64,000 nt of DNA from Allantophomopsis cytisporea (GCA_024752435.1 CP103033.1:62001-126000), one strand, 5' to 3'; shown: positions 32,932 through 44,516, counted from the first letter of the stretch. Made by a program: numbers and translations. Notes: a model not told the origin generated them from the letters alone.

Positions 32932-34647
32932 ATGCCTCACCAAACCACTGAGGGGTTTTACGGCCCAGGCTCGCATGTTGACAACGAGGTCATTCCACTC
33001 CCACAAGATGTCAAGCGTATCTTGAAGATTATGCTCTCACAGGTCAACGACCACCGTATCTCTGATGAGCAAATCGAGGCTATCAATTTCACCGGCGGCG
33101 TCGATGCGATTATCCCAGGTCCACTTAAGGCCCAAGCATGTTCTGCCGCCCTTTTTGCCATGGCTGGCCTTTTCGCTGCAGATATCTCCAAGCAGCGTTA
33201 TGGAACCGATAACAAGGTCACCGTTGACACTGAGCACGCTGGACTTTTCCTTGCTATCCCAGCCTTGGCCACTGTCAACGATGAGAGCATCCCAGCGCTT
33301 TTCAGGAACGGCAAGCTTAAGGAGCTGGTCCCATCTTTCCAACAGGGATGGTATGATACTCCCCTTCTTTACAAGACCACCTCGATCTACCAGACCAAAG
33401 ACCCAGAAGTCTGGTTCCAGCTTCACGGCTCGTTAAATGCCAGAGAGGTGATGCGTGATCTTGGCGTTGACCCAGAGGAGCCAATCAAGACTGTCCCAGA
33501 GGCCTATGCCCGACTTCAGCAGGAAGTTCACAAGCACACTGGCGAGGAGCTCGAGTTCCGTGCTTTGTCTGCTGGTCAATGCGGTTCCATCTGCTACACT
33601 CCAGACCGTTGGAACAAGACCCATATGGGCAAGGCTCTTGCACGTCACCCACTGGTTAACGTCAAGCCCGTCCTTATGAGCGAGACTGCCCCAGTTCCAT
33701 GGCCAGTTGCAACAGCCGACAAGCGTCCTCTTGCTGGTATCAAGGTTGTTGAGCTCACCCGTGTTATCGCCGGCCCAACCATCGGCTTGATCCTTGCAGC
33801 TCTCGGTGCCGACGTCATCCGCATCAATGCGCCAAAGCTCATCGATATCGATGTTCTGCAATTGACCCTCAACGCTGGCAAGACCTGTATTGCACTCGAC
33901 CTCGATATCCCAGAAGAGAAGGCCAAGCTTGACGAGCTCATTGCCGATGCCGATGTCTTCATCCAGGGTTTCCGTCTGCAGTCCATGGTCCGCCGTGGTC
34001 TCGGTCTCGACCAGCTCGCCGCTAAGGCCAAGGCCCGTGGTAGAGGTATCATCTATGTCGACGAGAACTGCTATGGTCCAGATGGTGCCTACTCTGAGCG
34101 TCCAGGCTGGCAACAAATTGCCGACGCCGCCTCTGGAGCTTCCCACGTCACTGGCCGTTCTCTTCGCCGCCCTAACAACGAGGCTGTCCTCCCACCACTT
34201 CCAATCTCCGATCTCTCCACCGGTGTCACTGGTGCCGTCGAGGTTATCAAGGCTCTTCGCGACCGTGCACTCTACGGTGGCTCGTACCACACTATCACTT
34301 CTCTTACGGGCTTCGATATGTTCACGCTCAAGCAGGAGGTTGGTCTCTACCCACAGGAGGTTGTTGACCGCATCGCTGCCAAGTTCCAGTGGGCTCCAAT
34401 GACTGCCCAAGGTCATGTCTTTGATCTCCTCTTCACCGTCACTGACGCCTGGGAGGCGAACAAGAAGGAAGCTATGAACACCAAGGACACTAAGTACTAC
34501 ACCACCTGGGACAACTCTCCTTTCGGAAAGTTGTCTTTACTTAACCTTCCTCTTGAGCTCGACCAGAACGCACTTAAGTGGACTTCTCCATGTGTTCCTT
34601 ACTGCCACACCCCGGCTGCTAATATCGACTTCCAGCACTTAGCTTAA
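32932..34647 (+). CDS. Double-length CaiB/BaiF (class III) CoA-transferase family protein
   Basis: Class III enzymes move CoA between carboxylic acids (formyl-, carnitine-, bile-acid-CoA transferases). Intronless, 571 aa. The N-terminal half (about 50-260) resembles a degenerate copy of the fold (AALFAMAGLFAADI, WFQLHGSLNAREVM). The C-terminal half begins with the family start GIKVVELTRVIAGPTIGLILAALGADVIRI split around residue 269, then GKTCIALDLD, RRGLGLDQL, GRGIIYVDENCYG and LPISDLSTGVTGAVEVIKAL. At the place where active members carry Asp (PGFD-x-IAQ), this protein reads PGWQQIADAASG with Gln394/Gln395. Codon use is strongly biased to CCA, CTC and GCC, as in a well-expressed gene. The ATG at 32932 was chosen; codons upstream lack an ATG. 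Confidence 0.9.
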   Translation: MPHQTTEGFYGPGSHVDNEVIPLPQDVKRILKIMLSQVNDHRISDEQIEAINFTGGVDAIIPGPLKAQACSAALFAMAGLFAADISKQRYGTDNKVTVDTEHAGLFLAIPALATVNDESIPALFRNGKLKELVPSFQQGWYDTPLLYKTTSIYQTKDPEVWFQLHGSLNAREVMRDLGVDPEEPIKTVPEAYARLQQEVHKHTGEELEFRALSAGQCGSICYTPDRWNKTHMGKALARHPLVNVKPVLMSETAPVPWPVATADKRPLAGIKVVELTRVIAGPTIGLILAALGADVIRINAPKLIDIDVLQLTLNAGKTCIALDLDIPEEKAKLDELIADADVFIQGFRLQSMVRRGLGLDQLAAKAKARGRGIIYVDENCYGPDGAYSERPGWQQIADAASGASHVTGRSLRRPNNEAVLPPLPISDLSTGVTGAVEVIKALRDRALYGGSYHTITSLTGFDMFTLKQEVGLYPQEVVDRIAAKFQWAPMTAQGHVFDLLFTVTDAWEANKKEAMNTKDTKYYTTWDNSPFGKLSLLNLPLELDQNALKWTSPCVPYCHTPAANIDFQHLA

Positions 34648-35841
34648 ACGATTTTTTATTTCGACACTTAATGCATCAGCGTGGGAGGGAATTGCATATA
34701 CCAACGGAGTTAATGAATGATATTTATTTATAATATACTCGAATGTGCTAGCGACGTGAGAAATGATATGTCTATATGTCTGTGTATGTGCCTCAAATTA
34801 GACGTGCTTGCTGAGAATCTACAACGTAATTATTATAGGCACAAAAATGAGTACTTTGATCAAGTTGATGTGCTGATAGATGTGTTAGTGGAATTGGAAG
34901 TGAGTATTTACATGCCTAGACATCGATGAGCTTAAATCACTAGACCCACCTGAGCGTTCAGTCGTAAGCGGGAGCATGGCACTGGAGGATCTACTAGGAA
35001 TTATGTGTCTATACGTATCATAATAGGTGTGCAAGTGGCTTGCACTTAGTAGAAATTGTAAAGTAAGACTAATAATTGTAAGCACCTTATTTGATCTTAC
35101 CGCGCAACAATGGCTTCAATCCCACACTTCTCCAGACCACACCAATCAGTACCAAATAAGCGGTCATCCTACGACAATAAGACTTCTCGACTATTTTCCT
35201 AATTGGGCAGTTGCAACGTTCAGTCTTGAAGTGCGACTTTTCCTCCAACAGTGAACTAGTAAAGCGGTCGTAAGCAGTATATACGATTGGCAGCTGAAGT
35301 TTGAATAAGATCGTGTGTTTTCTATGGCAAAATGGGCAATCGTAGGTAATCATGATGATATGGGGTTTCAGTGTATGTAAGGTCTGGATGAGGTCGCGCA
35401 TCGCCAACTGGGTAAGGTCTTTTTGCTTTTCTGCTCTCTTGATAATTGAGGGGGCAGGGGGATTTGCTGCTAAGGATTGGAGGACGGAAGTCAGTTTTGT
35501 ATACCTTTTGGGGACGATGAGTGAGTACGTGTGATGTACAAAAAAGGTCGATATGTAGCTGTTATTATCCTGTGAATATTTTTGATAAGCGTTTTGATTG
35601 AAAGGGGGGGGGATCAGTTGTAGTGGGTATAGTGATTCAGTATTATGTTGCTGCTTTTCTTCTCAGATTTGCTTCAGACGGAACAGTTTTGATAACGACT
35701 CTTAATGTGAAAGCCTTTCTCATATTCCTGCTGGCCTTCCTTTCAGAAGCATTTATAGATCTCACTTTGCTTCTCTTATAAGTTTGTTGTAGATATTCAA
35801 TGATGTGAACAACTGCTCCTCTTGAGCAATCTCTTGATTCA
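34648..35841. other. Gene-free spacer
   Basis: CoA-transferase 3' region, then sequence with short open frames on both strands. A plausible extension of the neighbouring broken gene (an in-phase run of about 25 codons on the minus strand near 35770-35845) lies at its right end. Confidence 0.45.
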
Positions 35842-36433
35842 TCAGTTGATTGCAATAATTTGGATAATCAACAGGACGCTGAGGAAATACACCACTTCTT
35901 CGTGTTTAGGAATGTTCCACCAATCAATCTTCTCTTGAAGCTGTGTCAACGAGTCGCATTATTGGAACTTTCGAAGTGCTTGCTTCGATGTTGTAGCTGT
36001 AGGCAGTAGATCAATAAGTTTCCATGACTCAGATTTCCCATATTTGCCTACCAGTAGAAATTGAGCAATATTATCCTCATCTCCTGTTTGGTATGCTGGG
36101 CTCACATCCATCATATCTCGAACGATCACTACGACATTGTCGTCACGTTTAACATCTGAGCTAACGTGACCTCAATCAGTGCATCACAATGAACTTGACA
36201 TCACTTTCCACAGACTTCGTGTCGTCTTTCAAATCCATTGCTTCTAGCTCACTATAGTTCATGCTTGGCATAAATCCGCAGCGCAGTACGCAGTCATCCA
36301 TCAGCACTGTCTGATGTTCATAGTAAGCACAGCAGCAGTTCTCTACAGTGTAAATACGACGTTGATCATGAGGGTTCATGAGGCTGAGAGATCTGTGAGA
36401 TTCGTGGGGGCATACGGATTGGCAATTAGACAA
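35842..36433 (-). pseudogene. Remnant of an unrecognised protein gene, interrupted by stops
   Basis: Three minus-strand segments look coding but do not form one open frame. Segment A (36433-36176) includes IYTVENCCCAYYEHQTVLMDD and ends in a stop. Segment B begins after a possible acceptor at 36161 and reads DDNVVVIVRDMMDVSPAYQ, then KYGKSESWKLIDLLPTA, to a TAA at 35961-35959. The same frame then resumes with CDSLTQLQEKIDWWNIPKHE up to a TGA at 35844-35842. No good intron removes the TAA, and the A-B junction needs a weak GTCTGT donor. I do not recognise the family. It could instead be a live gene with introns I mis-modelled. Confidence 0.35.
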
Positions 36434-36562
36434 TTGGTTGAGCGCTTACAGATGCCTTCAGATCGTAAGCGGGCTGCAACTGGGCGTGAGGTGCATTTGT
36501 TAATAAGGCTAAAGTTGGATATATTTAGGATCTAGAGAAGGGCAGAATGTCTCTTGACAAAC

Positions 36563-36576
36563 ATATATATATATAT
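36563..36576 (+). promoter_or_regulatory. TATA tract upstream of the DUF6594 gene
   Basis: A 14-bp alternating AT run about 72 bases before the start codon. Confidence 0.45.
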
Positions 36577-36648
36577 CGATATTTGCGGCGTTTGGAAATG
36601 TAATTTGATTAGTTCTATTGAATATACTTTAGTTCGTATTTCAAAGTA

Positions 36649-37752
36649 ATGGTTCAGACGTTCCAAATGATCTCTGAAGAACAATACACACGAGCACCTG
36701 CTCTTGAACAGCAAACTCAAATCCCTCTGGAGGAGCATCCCAAACATTCATTTAAGCACTCGAATCTGCCTATGATAGCCACAATCAGGAAGTCAGACAA
36801 TACTGCCACCGCAACCAAAAAATTCAAGAACCAACCTAATGAGGATGAGGGATCCGAATACTTTGTGATAAAGGTAGACGAGTCTCGAGGCAGTGAACCA
36901 ATAGAGCCAAAGGTTGGCAGGCTTCATCGCATGAACGCGACCTACCTCGAAGCCAAGATCTTGCTCCACCACAAGATTTTCTTCGCAGAAGGCGAAGAAC
37001 AAGAGCAATTCAGGAGTTGTAGGTGATCGATTCAATCAGCAAAATCTCAACTGACACGTACAGTATGCACTATATCTCGTTGGGATGATCTCAAAAACGA
37101 CTTAGCTGCCTACAGTAAGCCTCCATCCTTCTATCCCGCATATTGCTAACAATTCTCAGCAAAAGCAATCCAGAACTACCAGTACTGGGCAAACTCTTCG
37201 GTTGATTTCACAGAAAACCTAGGGAGTACAAGCCTAGTACGCCAGCTCCTTTCTTTCGAGCTCAATAAATCTCCAGAGAACCTAGCCACGCCGCTCACCA
37301 TCGACAACCCAACAAGACTTGAGCTCCGCCGTGAAACGATGGCGGAGAAGGATGCTAGGGAGTCGCAGGAAATGGACGAGCGAGTGAGGGAGCAAAGACA
37401 CAAAAGGCAGGAGAGGCTGCGGGAAGCGATCTTAGGTGGGAGTGCGTTAATTATTCCTATGCTAATCATGACGCTGCACAAGATACTCTTGACAACTTTG
37501 TTGACGGCTAGTCTGGCGATTTTGACAATTGGTGTGGCGTTGGCGCTATTTTGGAAGGTGGGTTTCATGAACATCTTCCAAGTTATGGGAAGTGGAAAGC
37601 CTTTTATGCTTCCCTTTGAATCCTATGATTGTCTTGTTGTTTGAGCCTATGCTGATTTTCTGGCCCAGAAAGCAAAACCACAAGAGGTCATTGGGGCCGC
37701 TGCGGCATACGCGGCCGTTCTTGTTGTCATGGTCGGGACTGGAGGCACATGA
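36649..37752 (+). CDS. DUF6594-type protein with C-terminal membrane segments
   Basis: A fungal family of unknown function. Exons 36649-37018, 37064-37114, 37160-37557 and 37669-37752 join in phase to 300 aa; without splicing each piece hits a stop. Residues 1-100 are hydrophilic. Then LEAKILLHHKIFF, RWDDLKNDLAAYTKAIQNYQYW and a charged coiled-coil stretch (MAEKDARESQEMDERVREQ) lead to GGSALIIPMLIMTLH and two adjoining hydrophobic helices. The last exon supplies a third (EVIGAAAAYAAVLVVMVGT). This three-helix C-terminus after a coiled coil is the family hallmark. The donor of intron 1 (GTAGGT) was chosen because it alone gives the right phase with acceptor CGTACAG. Confidence 0.8.
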
Positions 37753-40700
37753 TAGGATCAAAGTCCATGTTGAGGAGTACATAATAAAGGTTCAGAGGTG
37801 TTCTTGAGGTGTCCTTTCCAATGATTTCAACTATCAAAGGCACTGTTATGCATGAGAGGTATTATTTTACCTGTTAAATTATCAATAATATTTCCGATAT
37901 ATGCACTTGGTTAACATTTGGGTAATTACTTGATGTGAAAGCATCAAGTGATACGGTCCCACATGAAAAGAAGGGTGCTCCAGGTATCTTCTCGATTGCA
38001 ATGTTATAGAACGACTAATGGACACCACGAGATACCCCATCTTTCAAACGTAGCCCGGCATAGATAAAGGTGCTCAAATGAGAGGTTTCGAGCATCAAAT
38101 TTGGATGCACCACATGCCAAAGGGTGAGAAGCACAGCGTATTGGGCTGATAAATGAACTGTGCAAACTAAGTTGCAGATTCCGAATACAGGAGTCTATCA
38201 TGCTTCTAATGATAGAAGTAACATATTGCTTGACTTAGTATCAAAATTTGACCGACTCTATCTCCCACAATGACTACTGCTCAAAACTGTAAGTAATATC
38301 GTCCTAGGAATTATCTCAGTTATCTCAAATTATTGGCTTCTCCATGTTCTTAGCATCTTTCCATGAAGCTGCCAGAGTAAGCTGTGGCAACAATGCGTCG
38401 CAGTTGTCAGCAAATATCTAACACCTTTATGAACCTTGTTATATCTTAAGTTGATGGAAAAGACCATTATTCGAAAAATGGTTAAATCCTCAACCCAAAA
38501 GTTCAACCAGAACTGATTCGCCAGGTGTATACATGGAAGATCTTCGATAATTGACGCAGCGTCAGGAATTGGAGGACAGAAAGAAATGCGAGCAATATTT
38601 TATTCCCTTGGACTTCGTTTTATTTCGAACATCGGTTTGATAGTTGTATTCTCGCCCCGAGGGTATTTGCAGAACATATGTTCTATCGCAAGAGCACGTC
38701 GCAATCAACTTCGTAAGAAAATTATAACACCTATTCGGAGGTTCTGGAAGCCAGGATTCGAAGGATTCGAAGTAAGAGTCACTCGAGATCTCGTCGATGT
38801 TTATGTGAATAGGCCAGCTCAGAAGTCGATGTTCAAGAGAATATGACAAGAGTGAACAGAGTCGAGGCAGCGACATGACAGTAACGAATGAAGACAGAAA
38901 AGAAGTCCAAGAACCATGAAGCCCAAGGACCACGAAGTCCAACAAGGAGTGAAATCACAGTAGAAAACGAATATGTACAGTACGAGAGCTGCAGCAGTCA
39001 TGCGGCGAACTCATCCTCAAGAAATGCCCACTTGACAACGTCTCACAAACGAAACAACTAATAGACAAGCAAGGAGACTACCAGGACAACAACTCAACAG
39101 AACCAGAATTCCAGAACAACAAACACCCCACGACAATCGCAATCCACAATCCCATATTTCCCACCAAACCCCACACCCTCAACCCACCCCCAAACCTCTC
39201 CATTCCACCCCATCCCCCATCCCAATCTCTAAGCCCACCCTCGCCCAAGAAAAAGACCGCCAAGTCGATCCAACCCGGCGCCAGGGCAAATTTCGGGTCC
39301 TCACAGCCAGCAGGGGGGAGGGGGGGTGTGGTGACAGCGGACACAACAGCACACGACAAGCTCAAGCGCCTCAGTCGCCGCATCACGTGATGACAGGACG
39401 AAAAGAGCTGCACGCAGACGCTATGCCTCTTCTCCACACCGCTACTCCACGGCCCTTCTCCATACGGGGGTGGAGATTTCAAAGGCCTGGGGCAACGAAG
39501 CAGCAGGAGCAGCAATTTGCGGAGCGGCGATGAATTGCGCGGGTGCGAGTCTGGAGCTGGGAGTTCGTCGGGGCTATTACGGGGCGCGACTTCTGGGGAT
39601 GGGGATGGGATTATTGGGGCTCTCTCCAAGTTGATTGATGATGGGGTTTGCTGTTCGAGTCCGGAGTAGGTGCGAGGGTGGGGAAGGGGGATGGCAAGCG
39701 TATGGAATGGTGAGGGTGATGGATGGAAGCTTTGGGGTGAATGTTCCTTCGCCAAAGAAATTCGGAGCGGTCGAAGCCGGTTAGTGTGGTGATTGGGGGC
39801 GCGGCGTCATTTCGTTTCATTTCCTTTTCCATTGGTTTTTGGTCTGCTTTCTCTTCTCATCCCCGGTATCCCTATCCTAAGTTCTCCATTGTTTTTTTCT
39901 CTCCATATTTTTTTTTGCTGACGGTGTTGTGGAGCCCCGGAAAGGAGATTATTGTTCGAGAGGGGGATTTGCTGGAGTTGGATGTTCTGTGGATCAATCC
40001 AATCTGAACCTGGGGCCCCGAGGTCCAGTCCAGTTGAAGGAGAGTGATGCATGTCACCTTTGACAGACAGCGGGTCTCGGCGAGGACTGGGAATTCCCAT
40101 GTTCATGCTCGCCTCAACTGCCTTTCCCATCTGCGGTCCTGAGGCAGAATCTTGTTGCGGATATGTCTTGTAGACTCAACTGCCGTCAGACGTGGGGAGG
40201 AGACATGGAGAGAGACATCTTTGCTGAGCCTCAGACCCAAGGTTTGGTGTCAGGGTCTCAAGACACATGACTTTCCCCGTCTTGATGTGACGTCGATAGA
40301 TTCAGTGTGTAGTGATCGACTTCCCCTCCTCCTGACTTAATCGTGATCGAAGTACCGATCTAATGGACGTTGAGTTGATCGATACTGGGATGATGGGGAG
40401 GAATGCTTTGGAATTCACGTGGAAGATTAGGATGCGGGGACGGAGATAGAGGAATGTAGTTGGTGATGATGGATTTGGGAACGATGCTTAATCTGTGATC
40501 TAGACATAGTGATATGATGAAATGTGGTGATGAAAGTAGTTCTCGACTTCACTTTGGAAGGAACCTGTTCTCATGTCACCTCGTGAGATTTCTTCGAAGT
40601 CATTTTGGCATAAGTTCAAGATCCGAAGAATCCAGTATCAAAAGTACGAAGTCCAAAGTCAGAAACATGATCCTCAAATCAAGACAAAATAAAGCAGCAA

Positions 40701-41084
40701 AGGCTAAAGACAAGAATGAAGCAAAGACAAGTTTATCATCAGAAGCAATGAAGATAAACCCCATCAAAAGAAACAACCAAAATCACAGCACAGCACAAGC
40801 AAAAGAGGAACAATCAAGTAATTTTTAAATATCAATTTCTATATCCTATATCTTGTCTAACTATTACTATACACAGTCGGTATATCATTACCCAAAAAAG
40901 GAAAAAAACGGGAAAAAGGTGTGGTATAAACATAAGATCTCATGCGACCCCAGCCCACAGAACACCGTAAATAGTCTATAAACACATAAAATCTTAAAAG
41001 CATCATCTTAATGAAAAAGGGAAGCTTAGGGAATGTGATAAACCACTAAGACAACACTTTTGATCAGCAGACGAGAAGGATAAT
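37753..41084. other. Gene-free spacer
   Basis: 3.3 kb between two convergent genes. It is partly AT-rich (37.8-38.9 kb) and partly GC-rich with C- and G-runs (39.1-40.4 kb), with the H+-ATPase 3' UTR at the right end. Open frames at 39.0-39.8 kb are Pro/Ser-rich low-complexity products of the skewed composition. Confidence 0.5.
38270..38376 (+). other. Possible first exons of a short unrecognised gene
   Basis: ATG at 38270 opens MTTAQN. A GTAAGT donor at 38289 and acceptor TTCTTAG (ending 38353) join in phase to SSFHEAAR, which ends at another GTAAGC donor (38377). Downstream I could not find a clean continuation: frames up to about 38850 are repeatedly stopped. It could be the start of a decayed gene or chance splice-like signals. 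Confidence 0.2.
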
Positions 41085-44000
41085 CTAATCCTCCTCGACC
41101 ATGACAGGCTTGTTGGTGATAGCCCATCTATCGTTGTCCTTGTCATGCTCGATGGCAATCTTGGAGAGCTGGGAGATGATGTTCTCGATGGCAGTGTCCT
41201 GGACGGAGCGGGAAGAGCGTCCAAGGTTGTCCAACCAAGACCAGTTGGAGAGGAGGTAGTAGACAACGGCGATGACAATAGTGACGGCAATGGAGTAACC
41301 CCAGATGACGACAACGGTGACAATGTCAGTGTGACCATCGTGGGAGAAGTTGGCGTGGTCAACTGGGTCGGTCTGGACGAAGCCACCACCGCACAACCAT
41401 CCGAAGACACAGAAGAGGGTAGCGATAGCATCAACACCAAGAATGGCGAGAATGAGTTGCCAAGCTGGGAAAGTGTTGAAACCACGGGTAATGAAGATGA
41501 GCCAGTTCTCGGTAAGGGAGACCTCGAGGAACAAGATACCCTGAACACCACCCCAGTTCTGGATGATACCACCGTTTGGAAGGTAGAGAGTACCACGGAT
41601 GACCCAGGTACCAAGAGCGAGAAGGACACCGAGAATGATGGAGATGACCCAGATCTTTGGCAATTGCCACTCGACTGGGCGCTTCTCGAAGTGAGCGTTG
41701 TCGTAAGCGACGGCGATGGTAGCCAAATCAGCGAAGAGAGCGATGAAGACAATGAGATCGGCGCGGATGGTCTCGTTGATGATGATCATGGAAGAGACAA
41801 GGTAGATTTCCAAGTGAAGACAGAGAGCGATACGGTACTGGATGTAGGCCTTCATTCTCTGGAAAATTTGACGGGAAATCTTGATGGCGGAAACAATGGT
41901 GGAAAGACCTGGAGCGAGGAAAACAATATCGGCGGCGGCCTGGGCAGCTTCGGTAGCACCCTCGACAGCAATACCACAGTCGGACTTCTTGAGAGATGGA
42001 GCATCGTTGACACCGTCACCAGTCATGGCAGTCAAGTGACCACGCTGTTGAAGCATCTCGACGACCTGGTACTTGTGCTCTGGGAAGACCTCAGCGAAAC
42101 CATCAGCAGACTCACAGAGATCGTGCATGGTAGATCCGGTAAGACCACCGTGAACAAGTCTGTCGGAGTCGTAAACCTTGGTACCCATGGAAAGCATCTT
42201 GCAGGTCTCCTTGGCGATAGCGATGGCGTCACCAGTAAGCATCTTAACCTGGAGACCAAGCTGCTGAGCATCGGCGATGGTCTGGGCGGTATCCTCACGA
42301 GGAGGGTCGAAGAGAGAAAGCATACCGAGCAATTGCCAGTCACCCTCACCCTCCTTGACGGCAACACCGAGAGAACGGAAACCACGGTGGGCGAACTCGA
42401 GAGCCTTGGCGCGGTACTCATCAGCCATCTCCTTGGAGCAGTTAGACATAGCGAGGATGGCCTTTGGAGCACCCTTGGCGCAGGTGTAGACGACACCGTT
42501 CTTCTCGCAGACAGTGGTAATACGCTTGGAGACTGGGTCGAAAGGAGTGAAAGAGTGAGTCTTCCAGCCGGACATAAGCTCCTTGCGGGCCTCTGGGTAA
42601 CGCTTAAGAGTGACGATGGTAACCTTGTCAATTGGGTCGAGGTGCTTGGTGTTGTGGGAAGAAGCGAGAGCGGCGACGGCCATCATCCAGTCAACGGAGA
42701 CACCCTCAGCGACGTATGGCTCGCGGATGGAAAGCTGGTTGGCGGTGAGGGTACCAGTCTTGTCGGAACAGAGAATGTCGACACCGGCAAGGGACTCGAT
42801 AGCGGTAAGCTTCTGGACGATAGCCTTCTCCTCAGCGAGGTAGGCGGCACCGACAGCCAAGGTGGTAGTGGTAACGACTGGAAGACCGACTGGAACACCA
42901 ACGATCAAAAGAATGAGTGCGTAATGAAGGAGGTTGTTGTCGGAGTTCTCTGGAGTAGCGATCTTAAGATGTCTGAAGAATCCACCGATCCAGGACAAGA
43001 GAATGAAGAGAATGACGAGAACCAAAAGAGACGTTCCGATGGAGTTCATGATAGCCTTGAAGTGACCACCATCGTTGGCACCCTGTACCAAAGCAGCAGT
43101 CTTACCAACGAAAGAGGAGCGAGCAGAAGCGACGACAATGGCGTAGGCCTTTCCGCGCTTGCAACCAGTGGTGTAGTAGCAGACATCGGTCATGTACTTC
43201 TCGACAGCGAGGGACTCTCCGGTCATGGCAGATTGATCGATAGCGACAAGAGCGTGACCACCGGCGTGAGGAACACCCTCCTCATCATCGTCATCACCAC
43301 CGTGTCCACCCTTCTTAGTACCACCGGTGATGCTCTGAGCGTGCATCTCGGCCTTGTAAGCAGCGAAGCCATTTGGATCATCGTAAGCGCAGATAAGACG
43401 GCAGTCACCTGGGACGACGGTACCGTGTCCACCACCCTCGAGAATGACCTGGAGAAACAATCAGTAAAATGGTCAATCGACTGCGAGAGGAATTGAGAAC
43501 TTACAATATCACCAGGGACGATCTCACGAGCGAGGATCTCAACCTCGTGTCCATCACGAACGACAGTTGCCTTCATAGCGATATCACCCTTGAGCGAAGC
43601 GACGACATCGGCAGCCTGCTTCTCCTGGTACCAACCGACGACAGCGTTGAGCATAAGAATACCAATAATAACACCAAAATCAATCCAGTCACGAAGACCA
43701 GCAGCGAGAAGAACAGCCAATTCCATAACTAATTGCAAGTGTTAGCCTCGACATGATCTTGAGAGGACCACCATAGGCGCGGGTAGCACCGGGTACGTGT
43801 GAGTTGAATGAATGGACTTACTGTAAAGAACTGGACCCTTGAAGAAACCAATGAACTTGAGGAACAAGTTCTCCTTGTCGGCAGAAAGCTCGTTCCAGCC
43901 GGTCTTTTTGCGACGAGCGTCGGCCTCAGCGGTGGTGAGACCAGTCAACATATCAGTCTCGAGCCACTCAGCTGGGGCATCGAAGGCACCCGCTGGGCCC

Positions 44001-44197
44001 TTGTTCTTTTTCTTGGAGAACCATCCTCCCTTCTTGGTTTCCTCCTCCTCGTCGGCAGGCTTGTTGGCGTGAGGATCACGGTACTCTGAAATGTAACGGA
44101 CCAAGTTGCTGTACTCGTCGAGCTCTCCTCCCTTCTCGTTCTTCATGCTTTCGTTATCAGCGGCAGGATTGCCGAGTTCGAGATCTCCCGCCATCAT
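41085..44197 (-). CDS. Plasma-membrane H+-ATPase (P-type, P3A)
   Basis: Pumps protons out at the expense of ATP and sets the membrane potential used by transporters such as the two MFS proteins here. Exons 44197-43822, 43728-43505 and 43448-41085 give 987 aa. The N-terminus is acidic with a Lys-rich patch (KKGGWFSKKKNKG). The actuator domain has DQSAMTGES (TGES about 275-278). The phosphorylation motif CSDKTGTLT puts the phosphorylated Asp at about 428. KGAPKAIL, MLTGDAIAIAKETC and MTGDGVNDAPSLKKSD form the nucleotide-binding and hinge parts; about ten membrane helices are present. A Gly/His/Asp-rich insert (about 241-264, GGHGGDDDDEEG) precedes TGES, unlike the classical Neurospora/yeast Pma1, so it is probably the second (PMA2-like) fungal isoform. 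The first of two adjacent ATGs is used. Confidence 0.96.
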
Positions 44198-44339
44198 ATA
44201 TTTGGCACACACGCGTTCTGGGAAAGACTGTATATACCGGTAATATGCGACGAGTGAAAACGATGAAGAAGAAAAAAAAAGAGAGACTGGAAGTGGGCTT
44301 GTATATTTTCTTATAGGAATTGAGAAGCTGAGAGATACC

Positions 44340-44351
44340 GGGGGGGGGGGG
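44340..44351. repeat. 12-bp G run in the H+-ATPase leader or promoter
   Basis: Twelve consecutive G on the plus strand, so twelve C on the gene's sense strand, 143 bases before the start codon. Confidence 0.9.
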
Positions 44352-44516
44352 TAAGGTAAGAGGTAGGGCACGAGTACTGGGATCGGATAAGACGGTCCTA
44401 GACGGGTGCACCGGCGTAAGAGCGGAAGCCGAAGCGAGTGGGATAATAAGCTAAAACGAAAGAGGATTAGTTCAAAAGTACCTTGATGATGGGGCCCCTG
44501 GTGCTTGTACTATGAT

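Noticed and set aside
33433..34416. 327-codon minus-strand open frame opposite the CoA-transferase
   Set aside because: Antisense shadow of a strongly codon-biased gene; no family features.
39078..39755. 225-codon minus-strand frame
   Set aside because: Pro/Ser-rich low-complexity translation of C-rich DNA with no recognisable domain or splice partners.
41145..43496. 783-codon plus-strand open frame opposite the H+-ATPase
   Set aside because: It is the antisense of a long codon-biased gene; the product is Asp/Gly/Val-rich without motifs, while the minus strand encodes an intact P-type ATPase.
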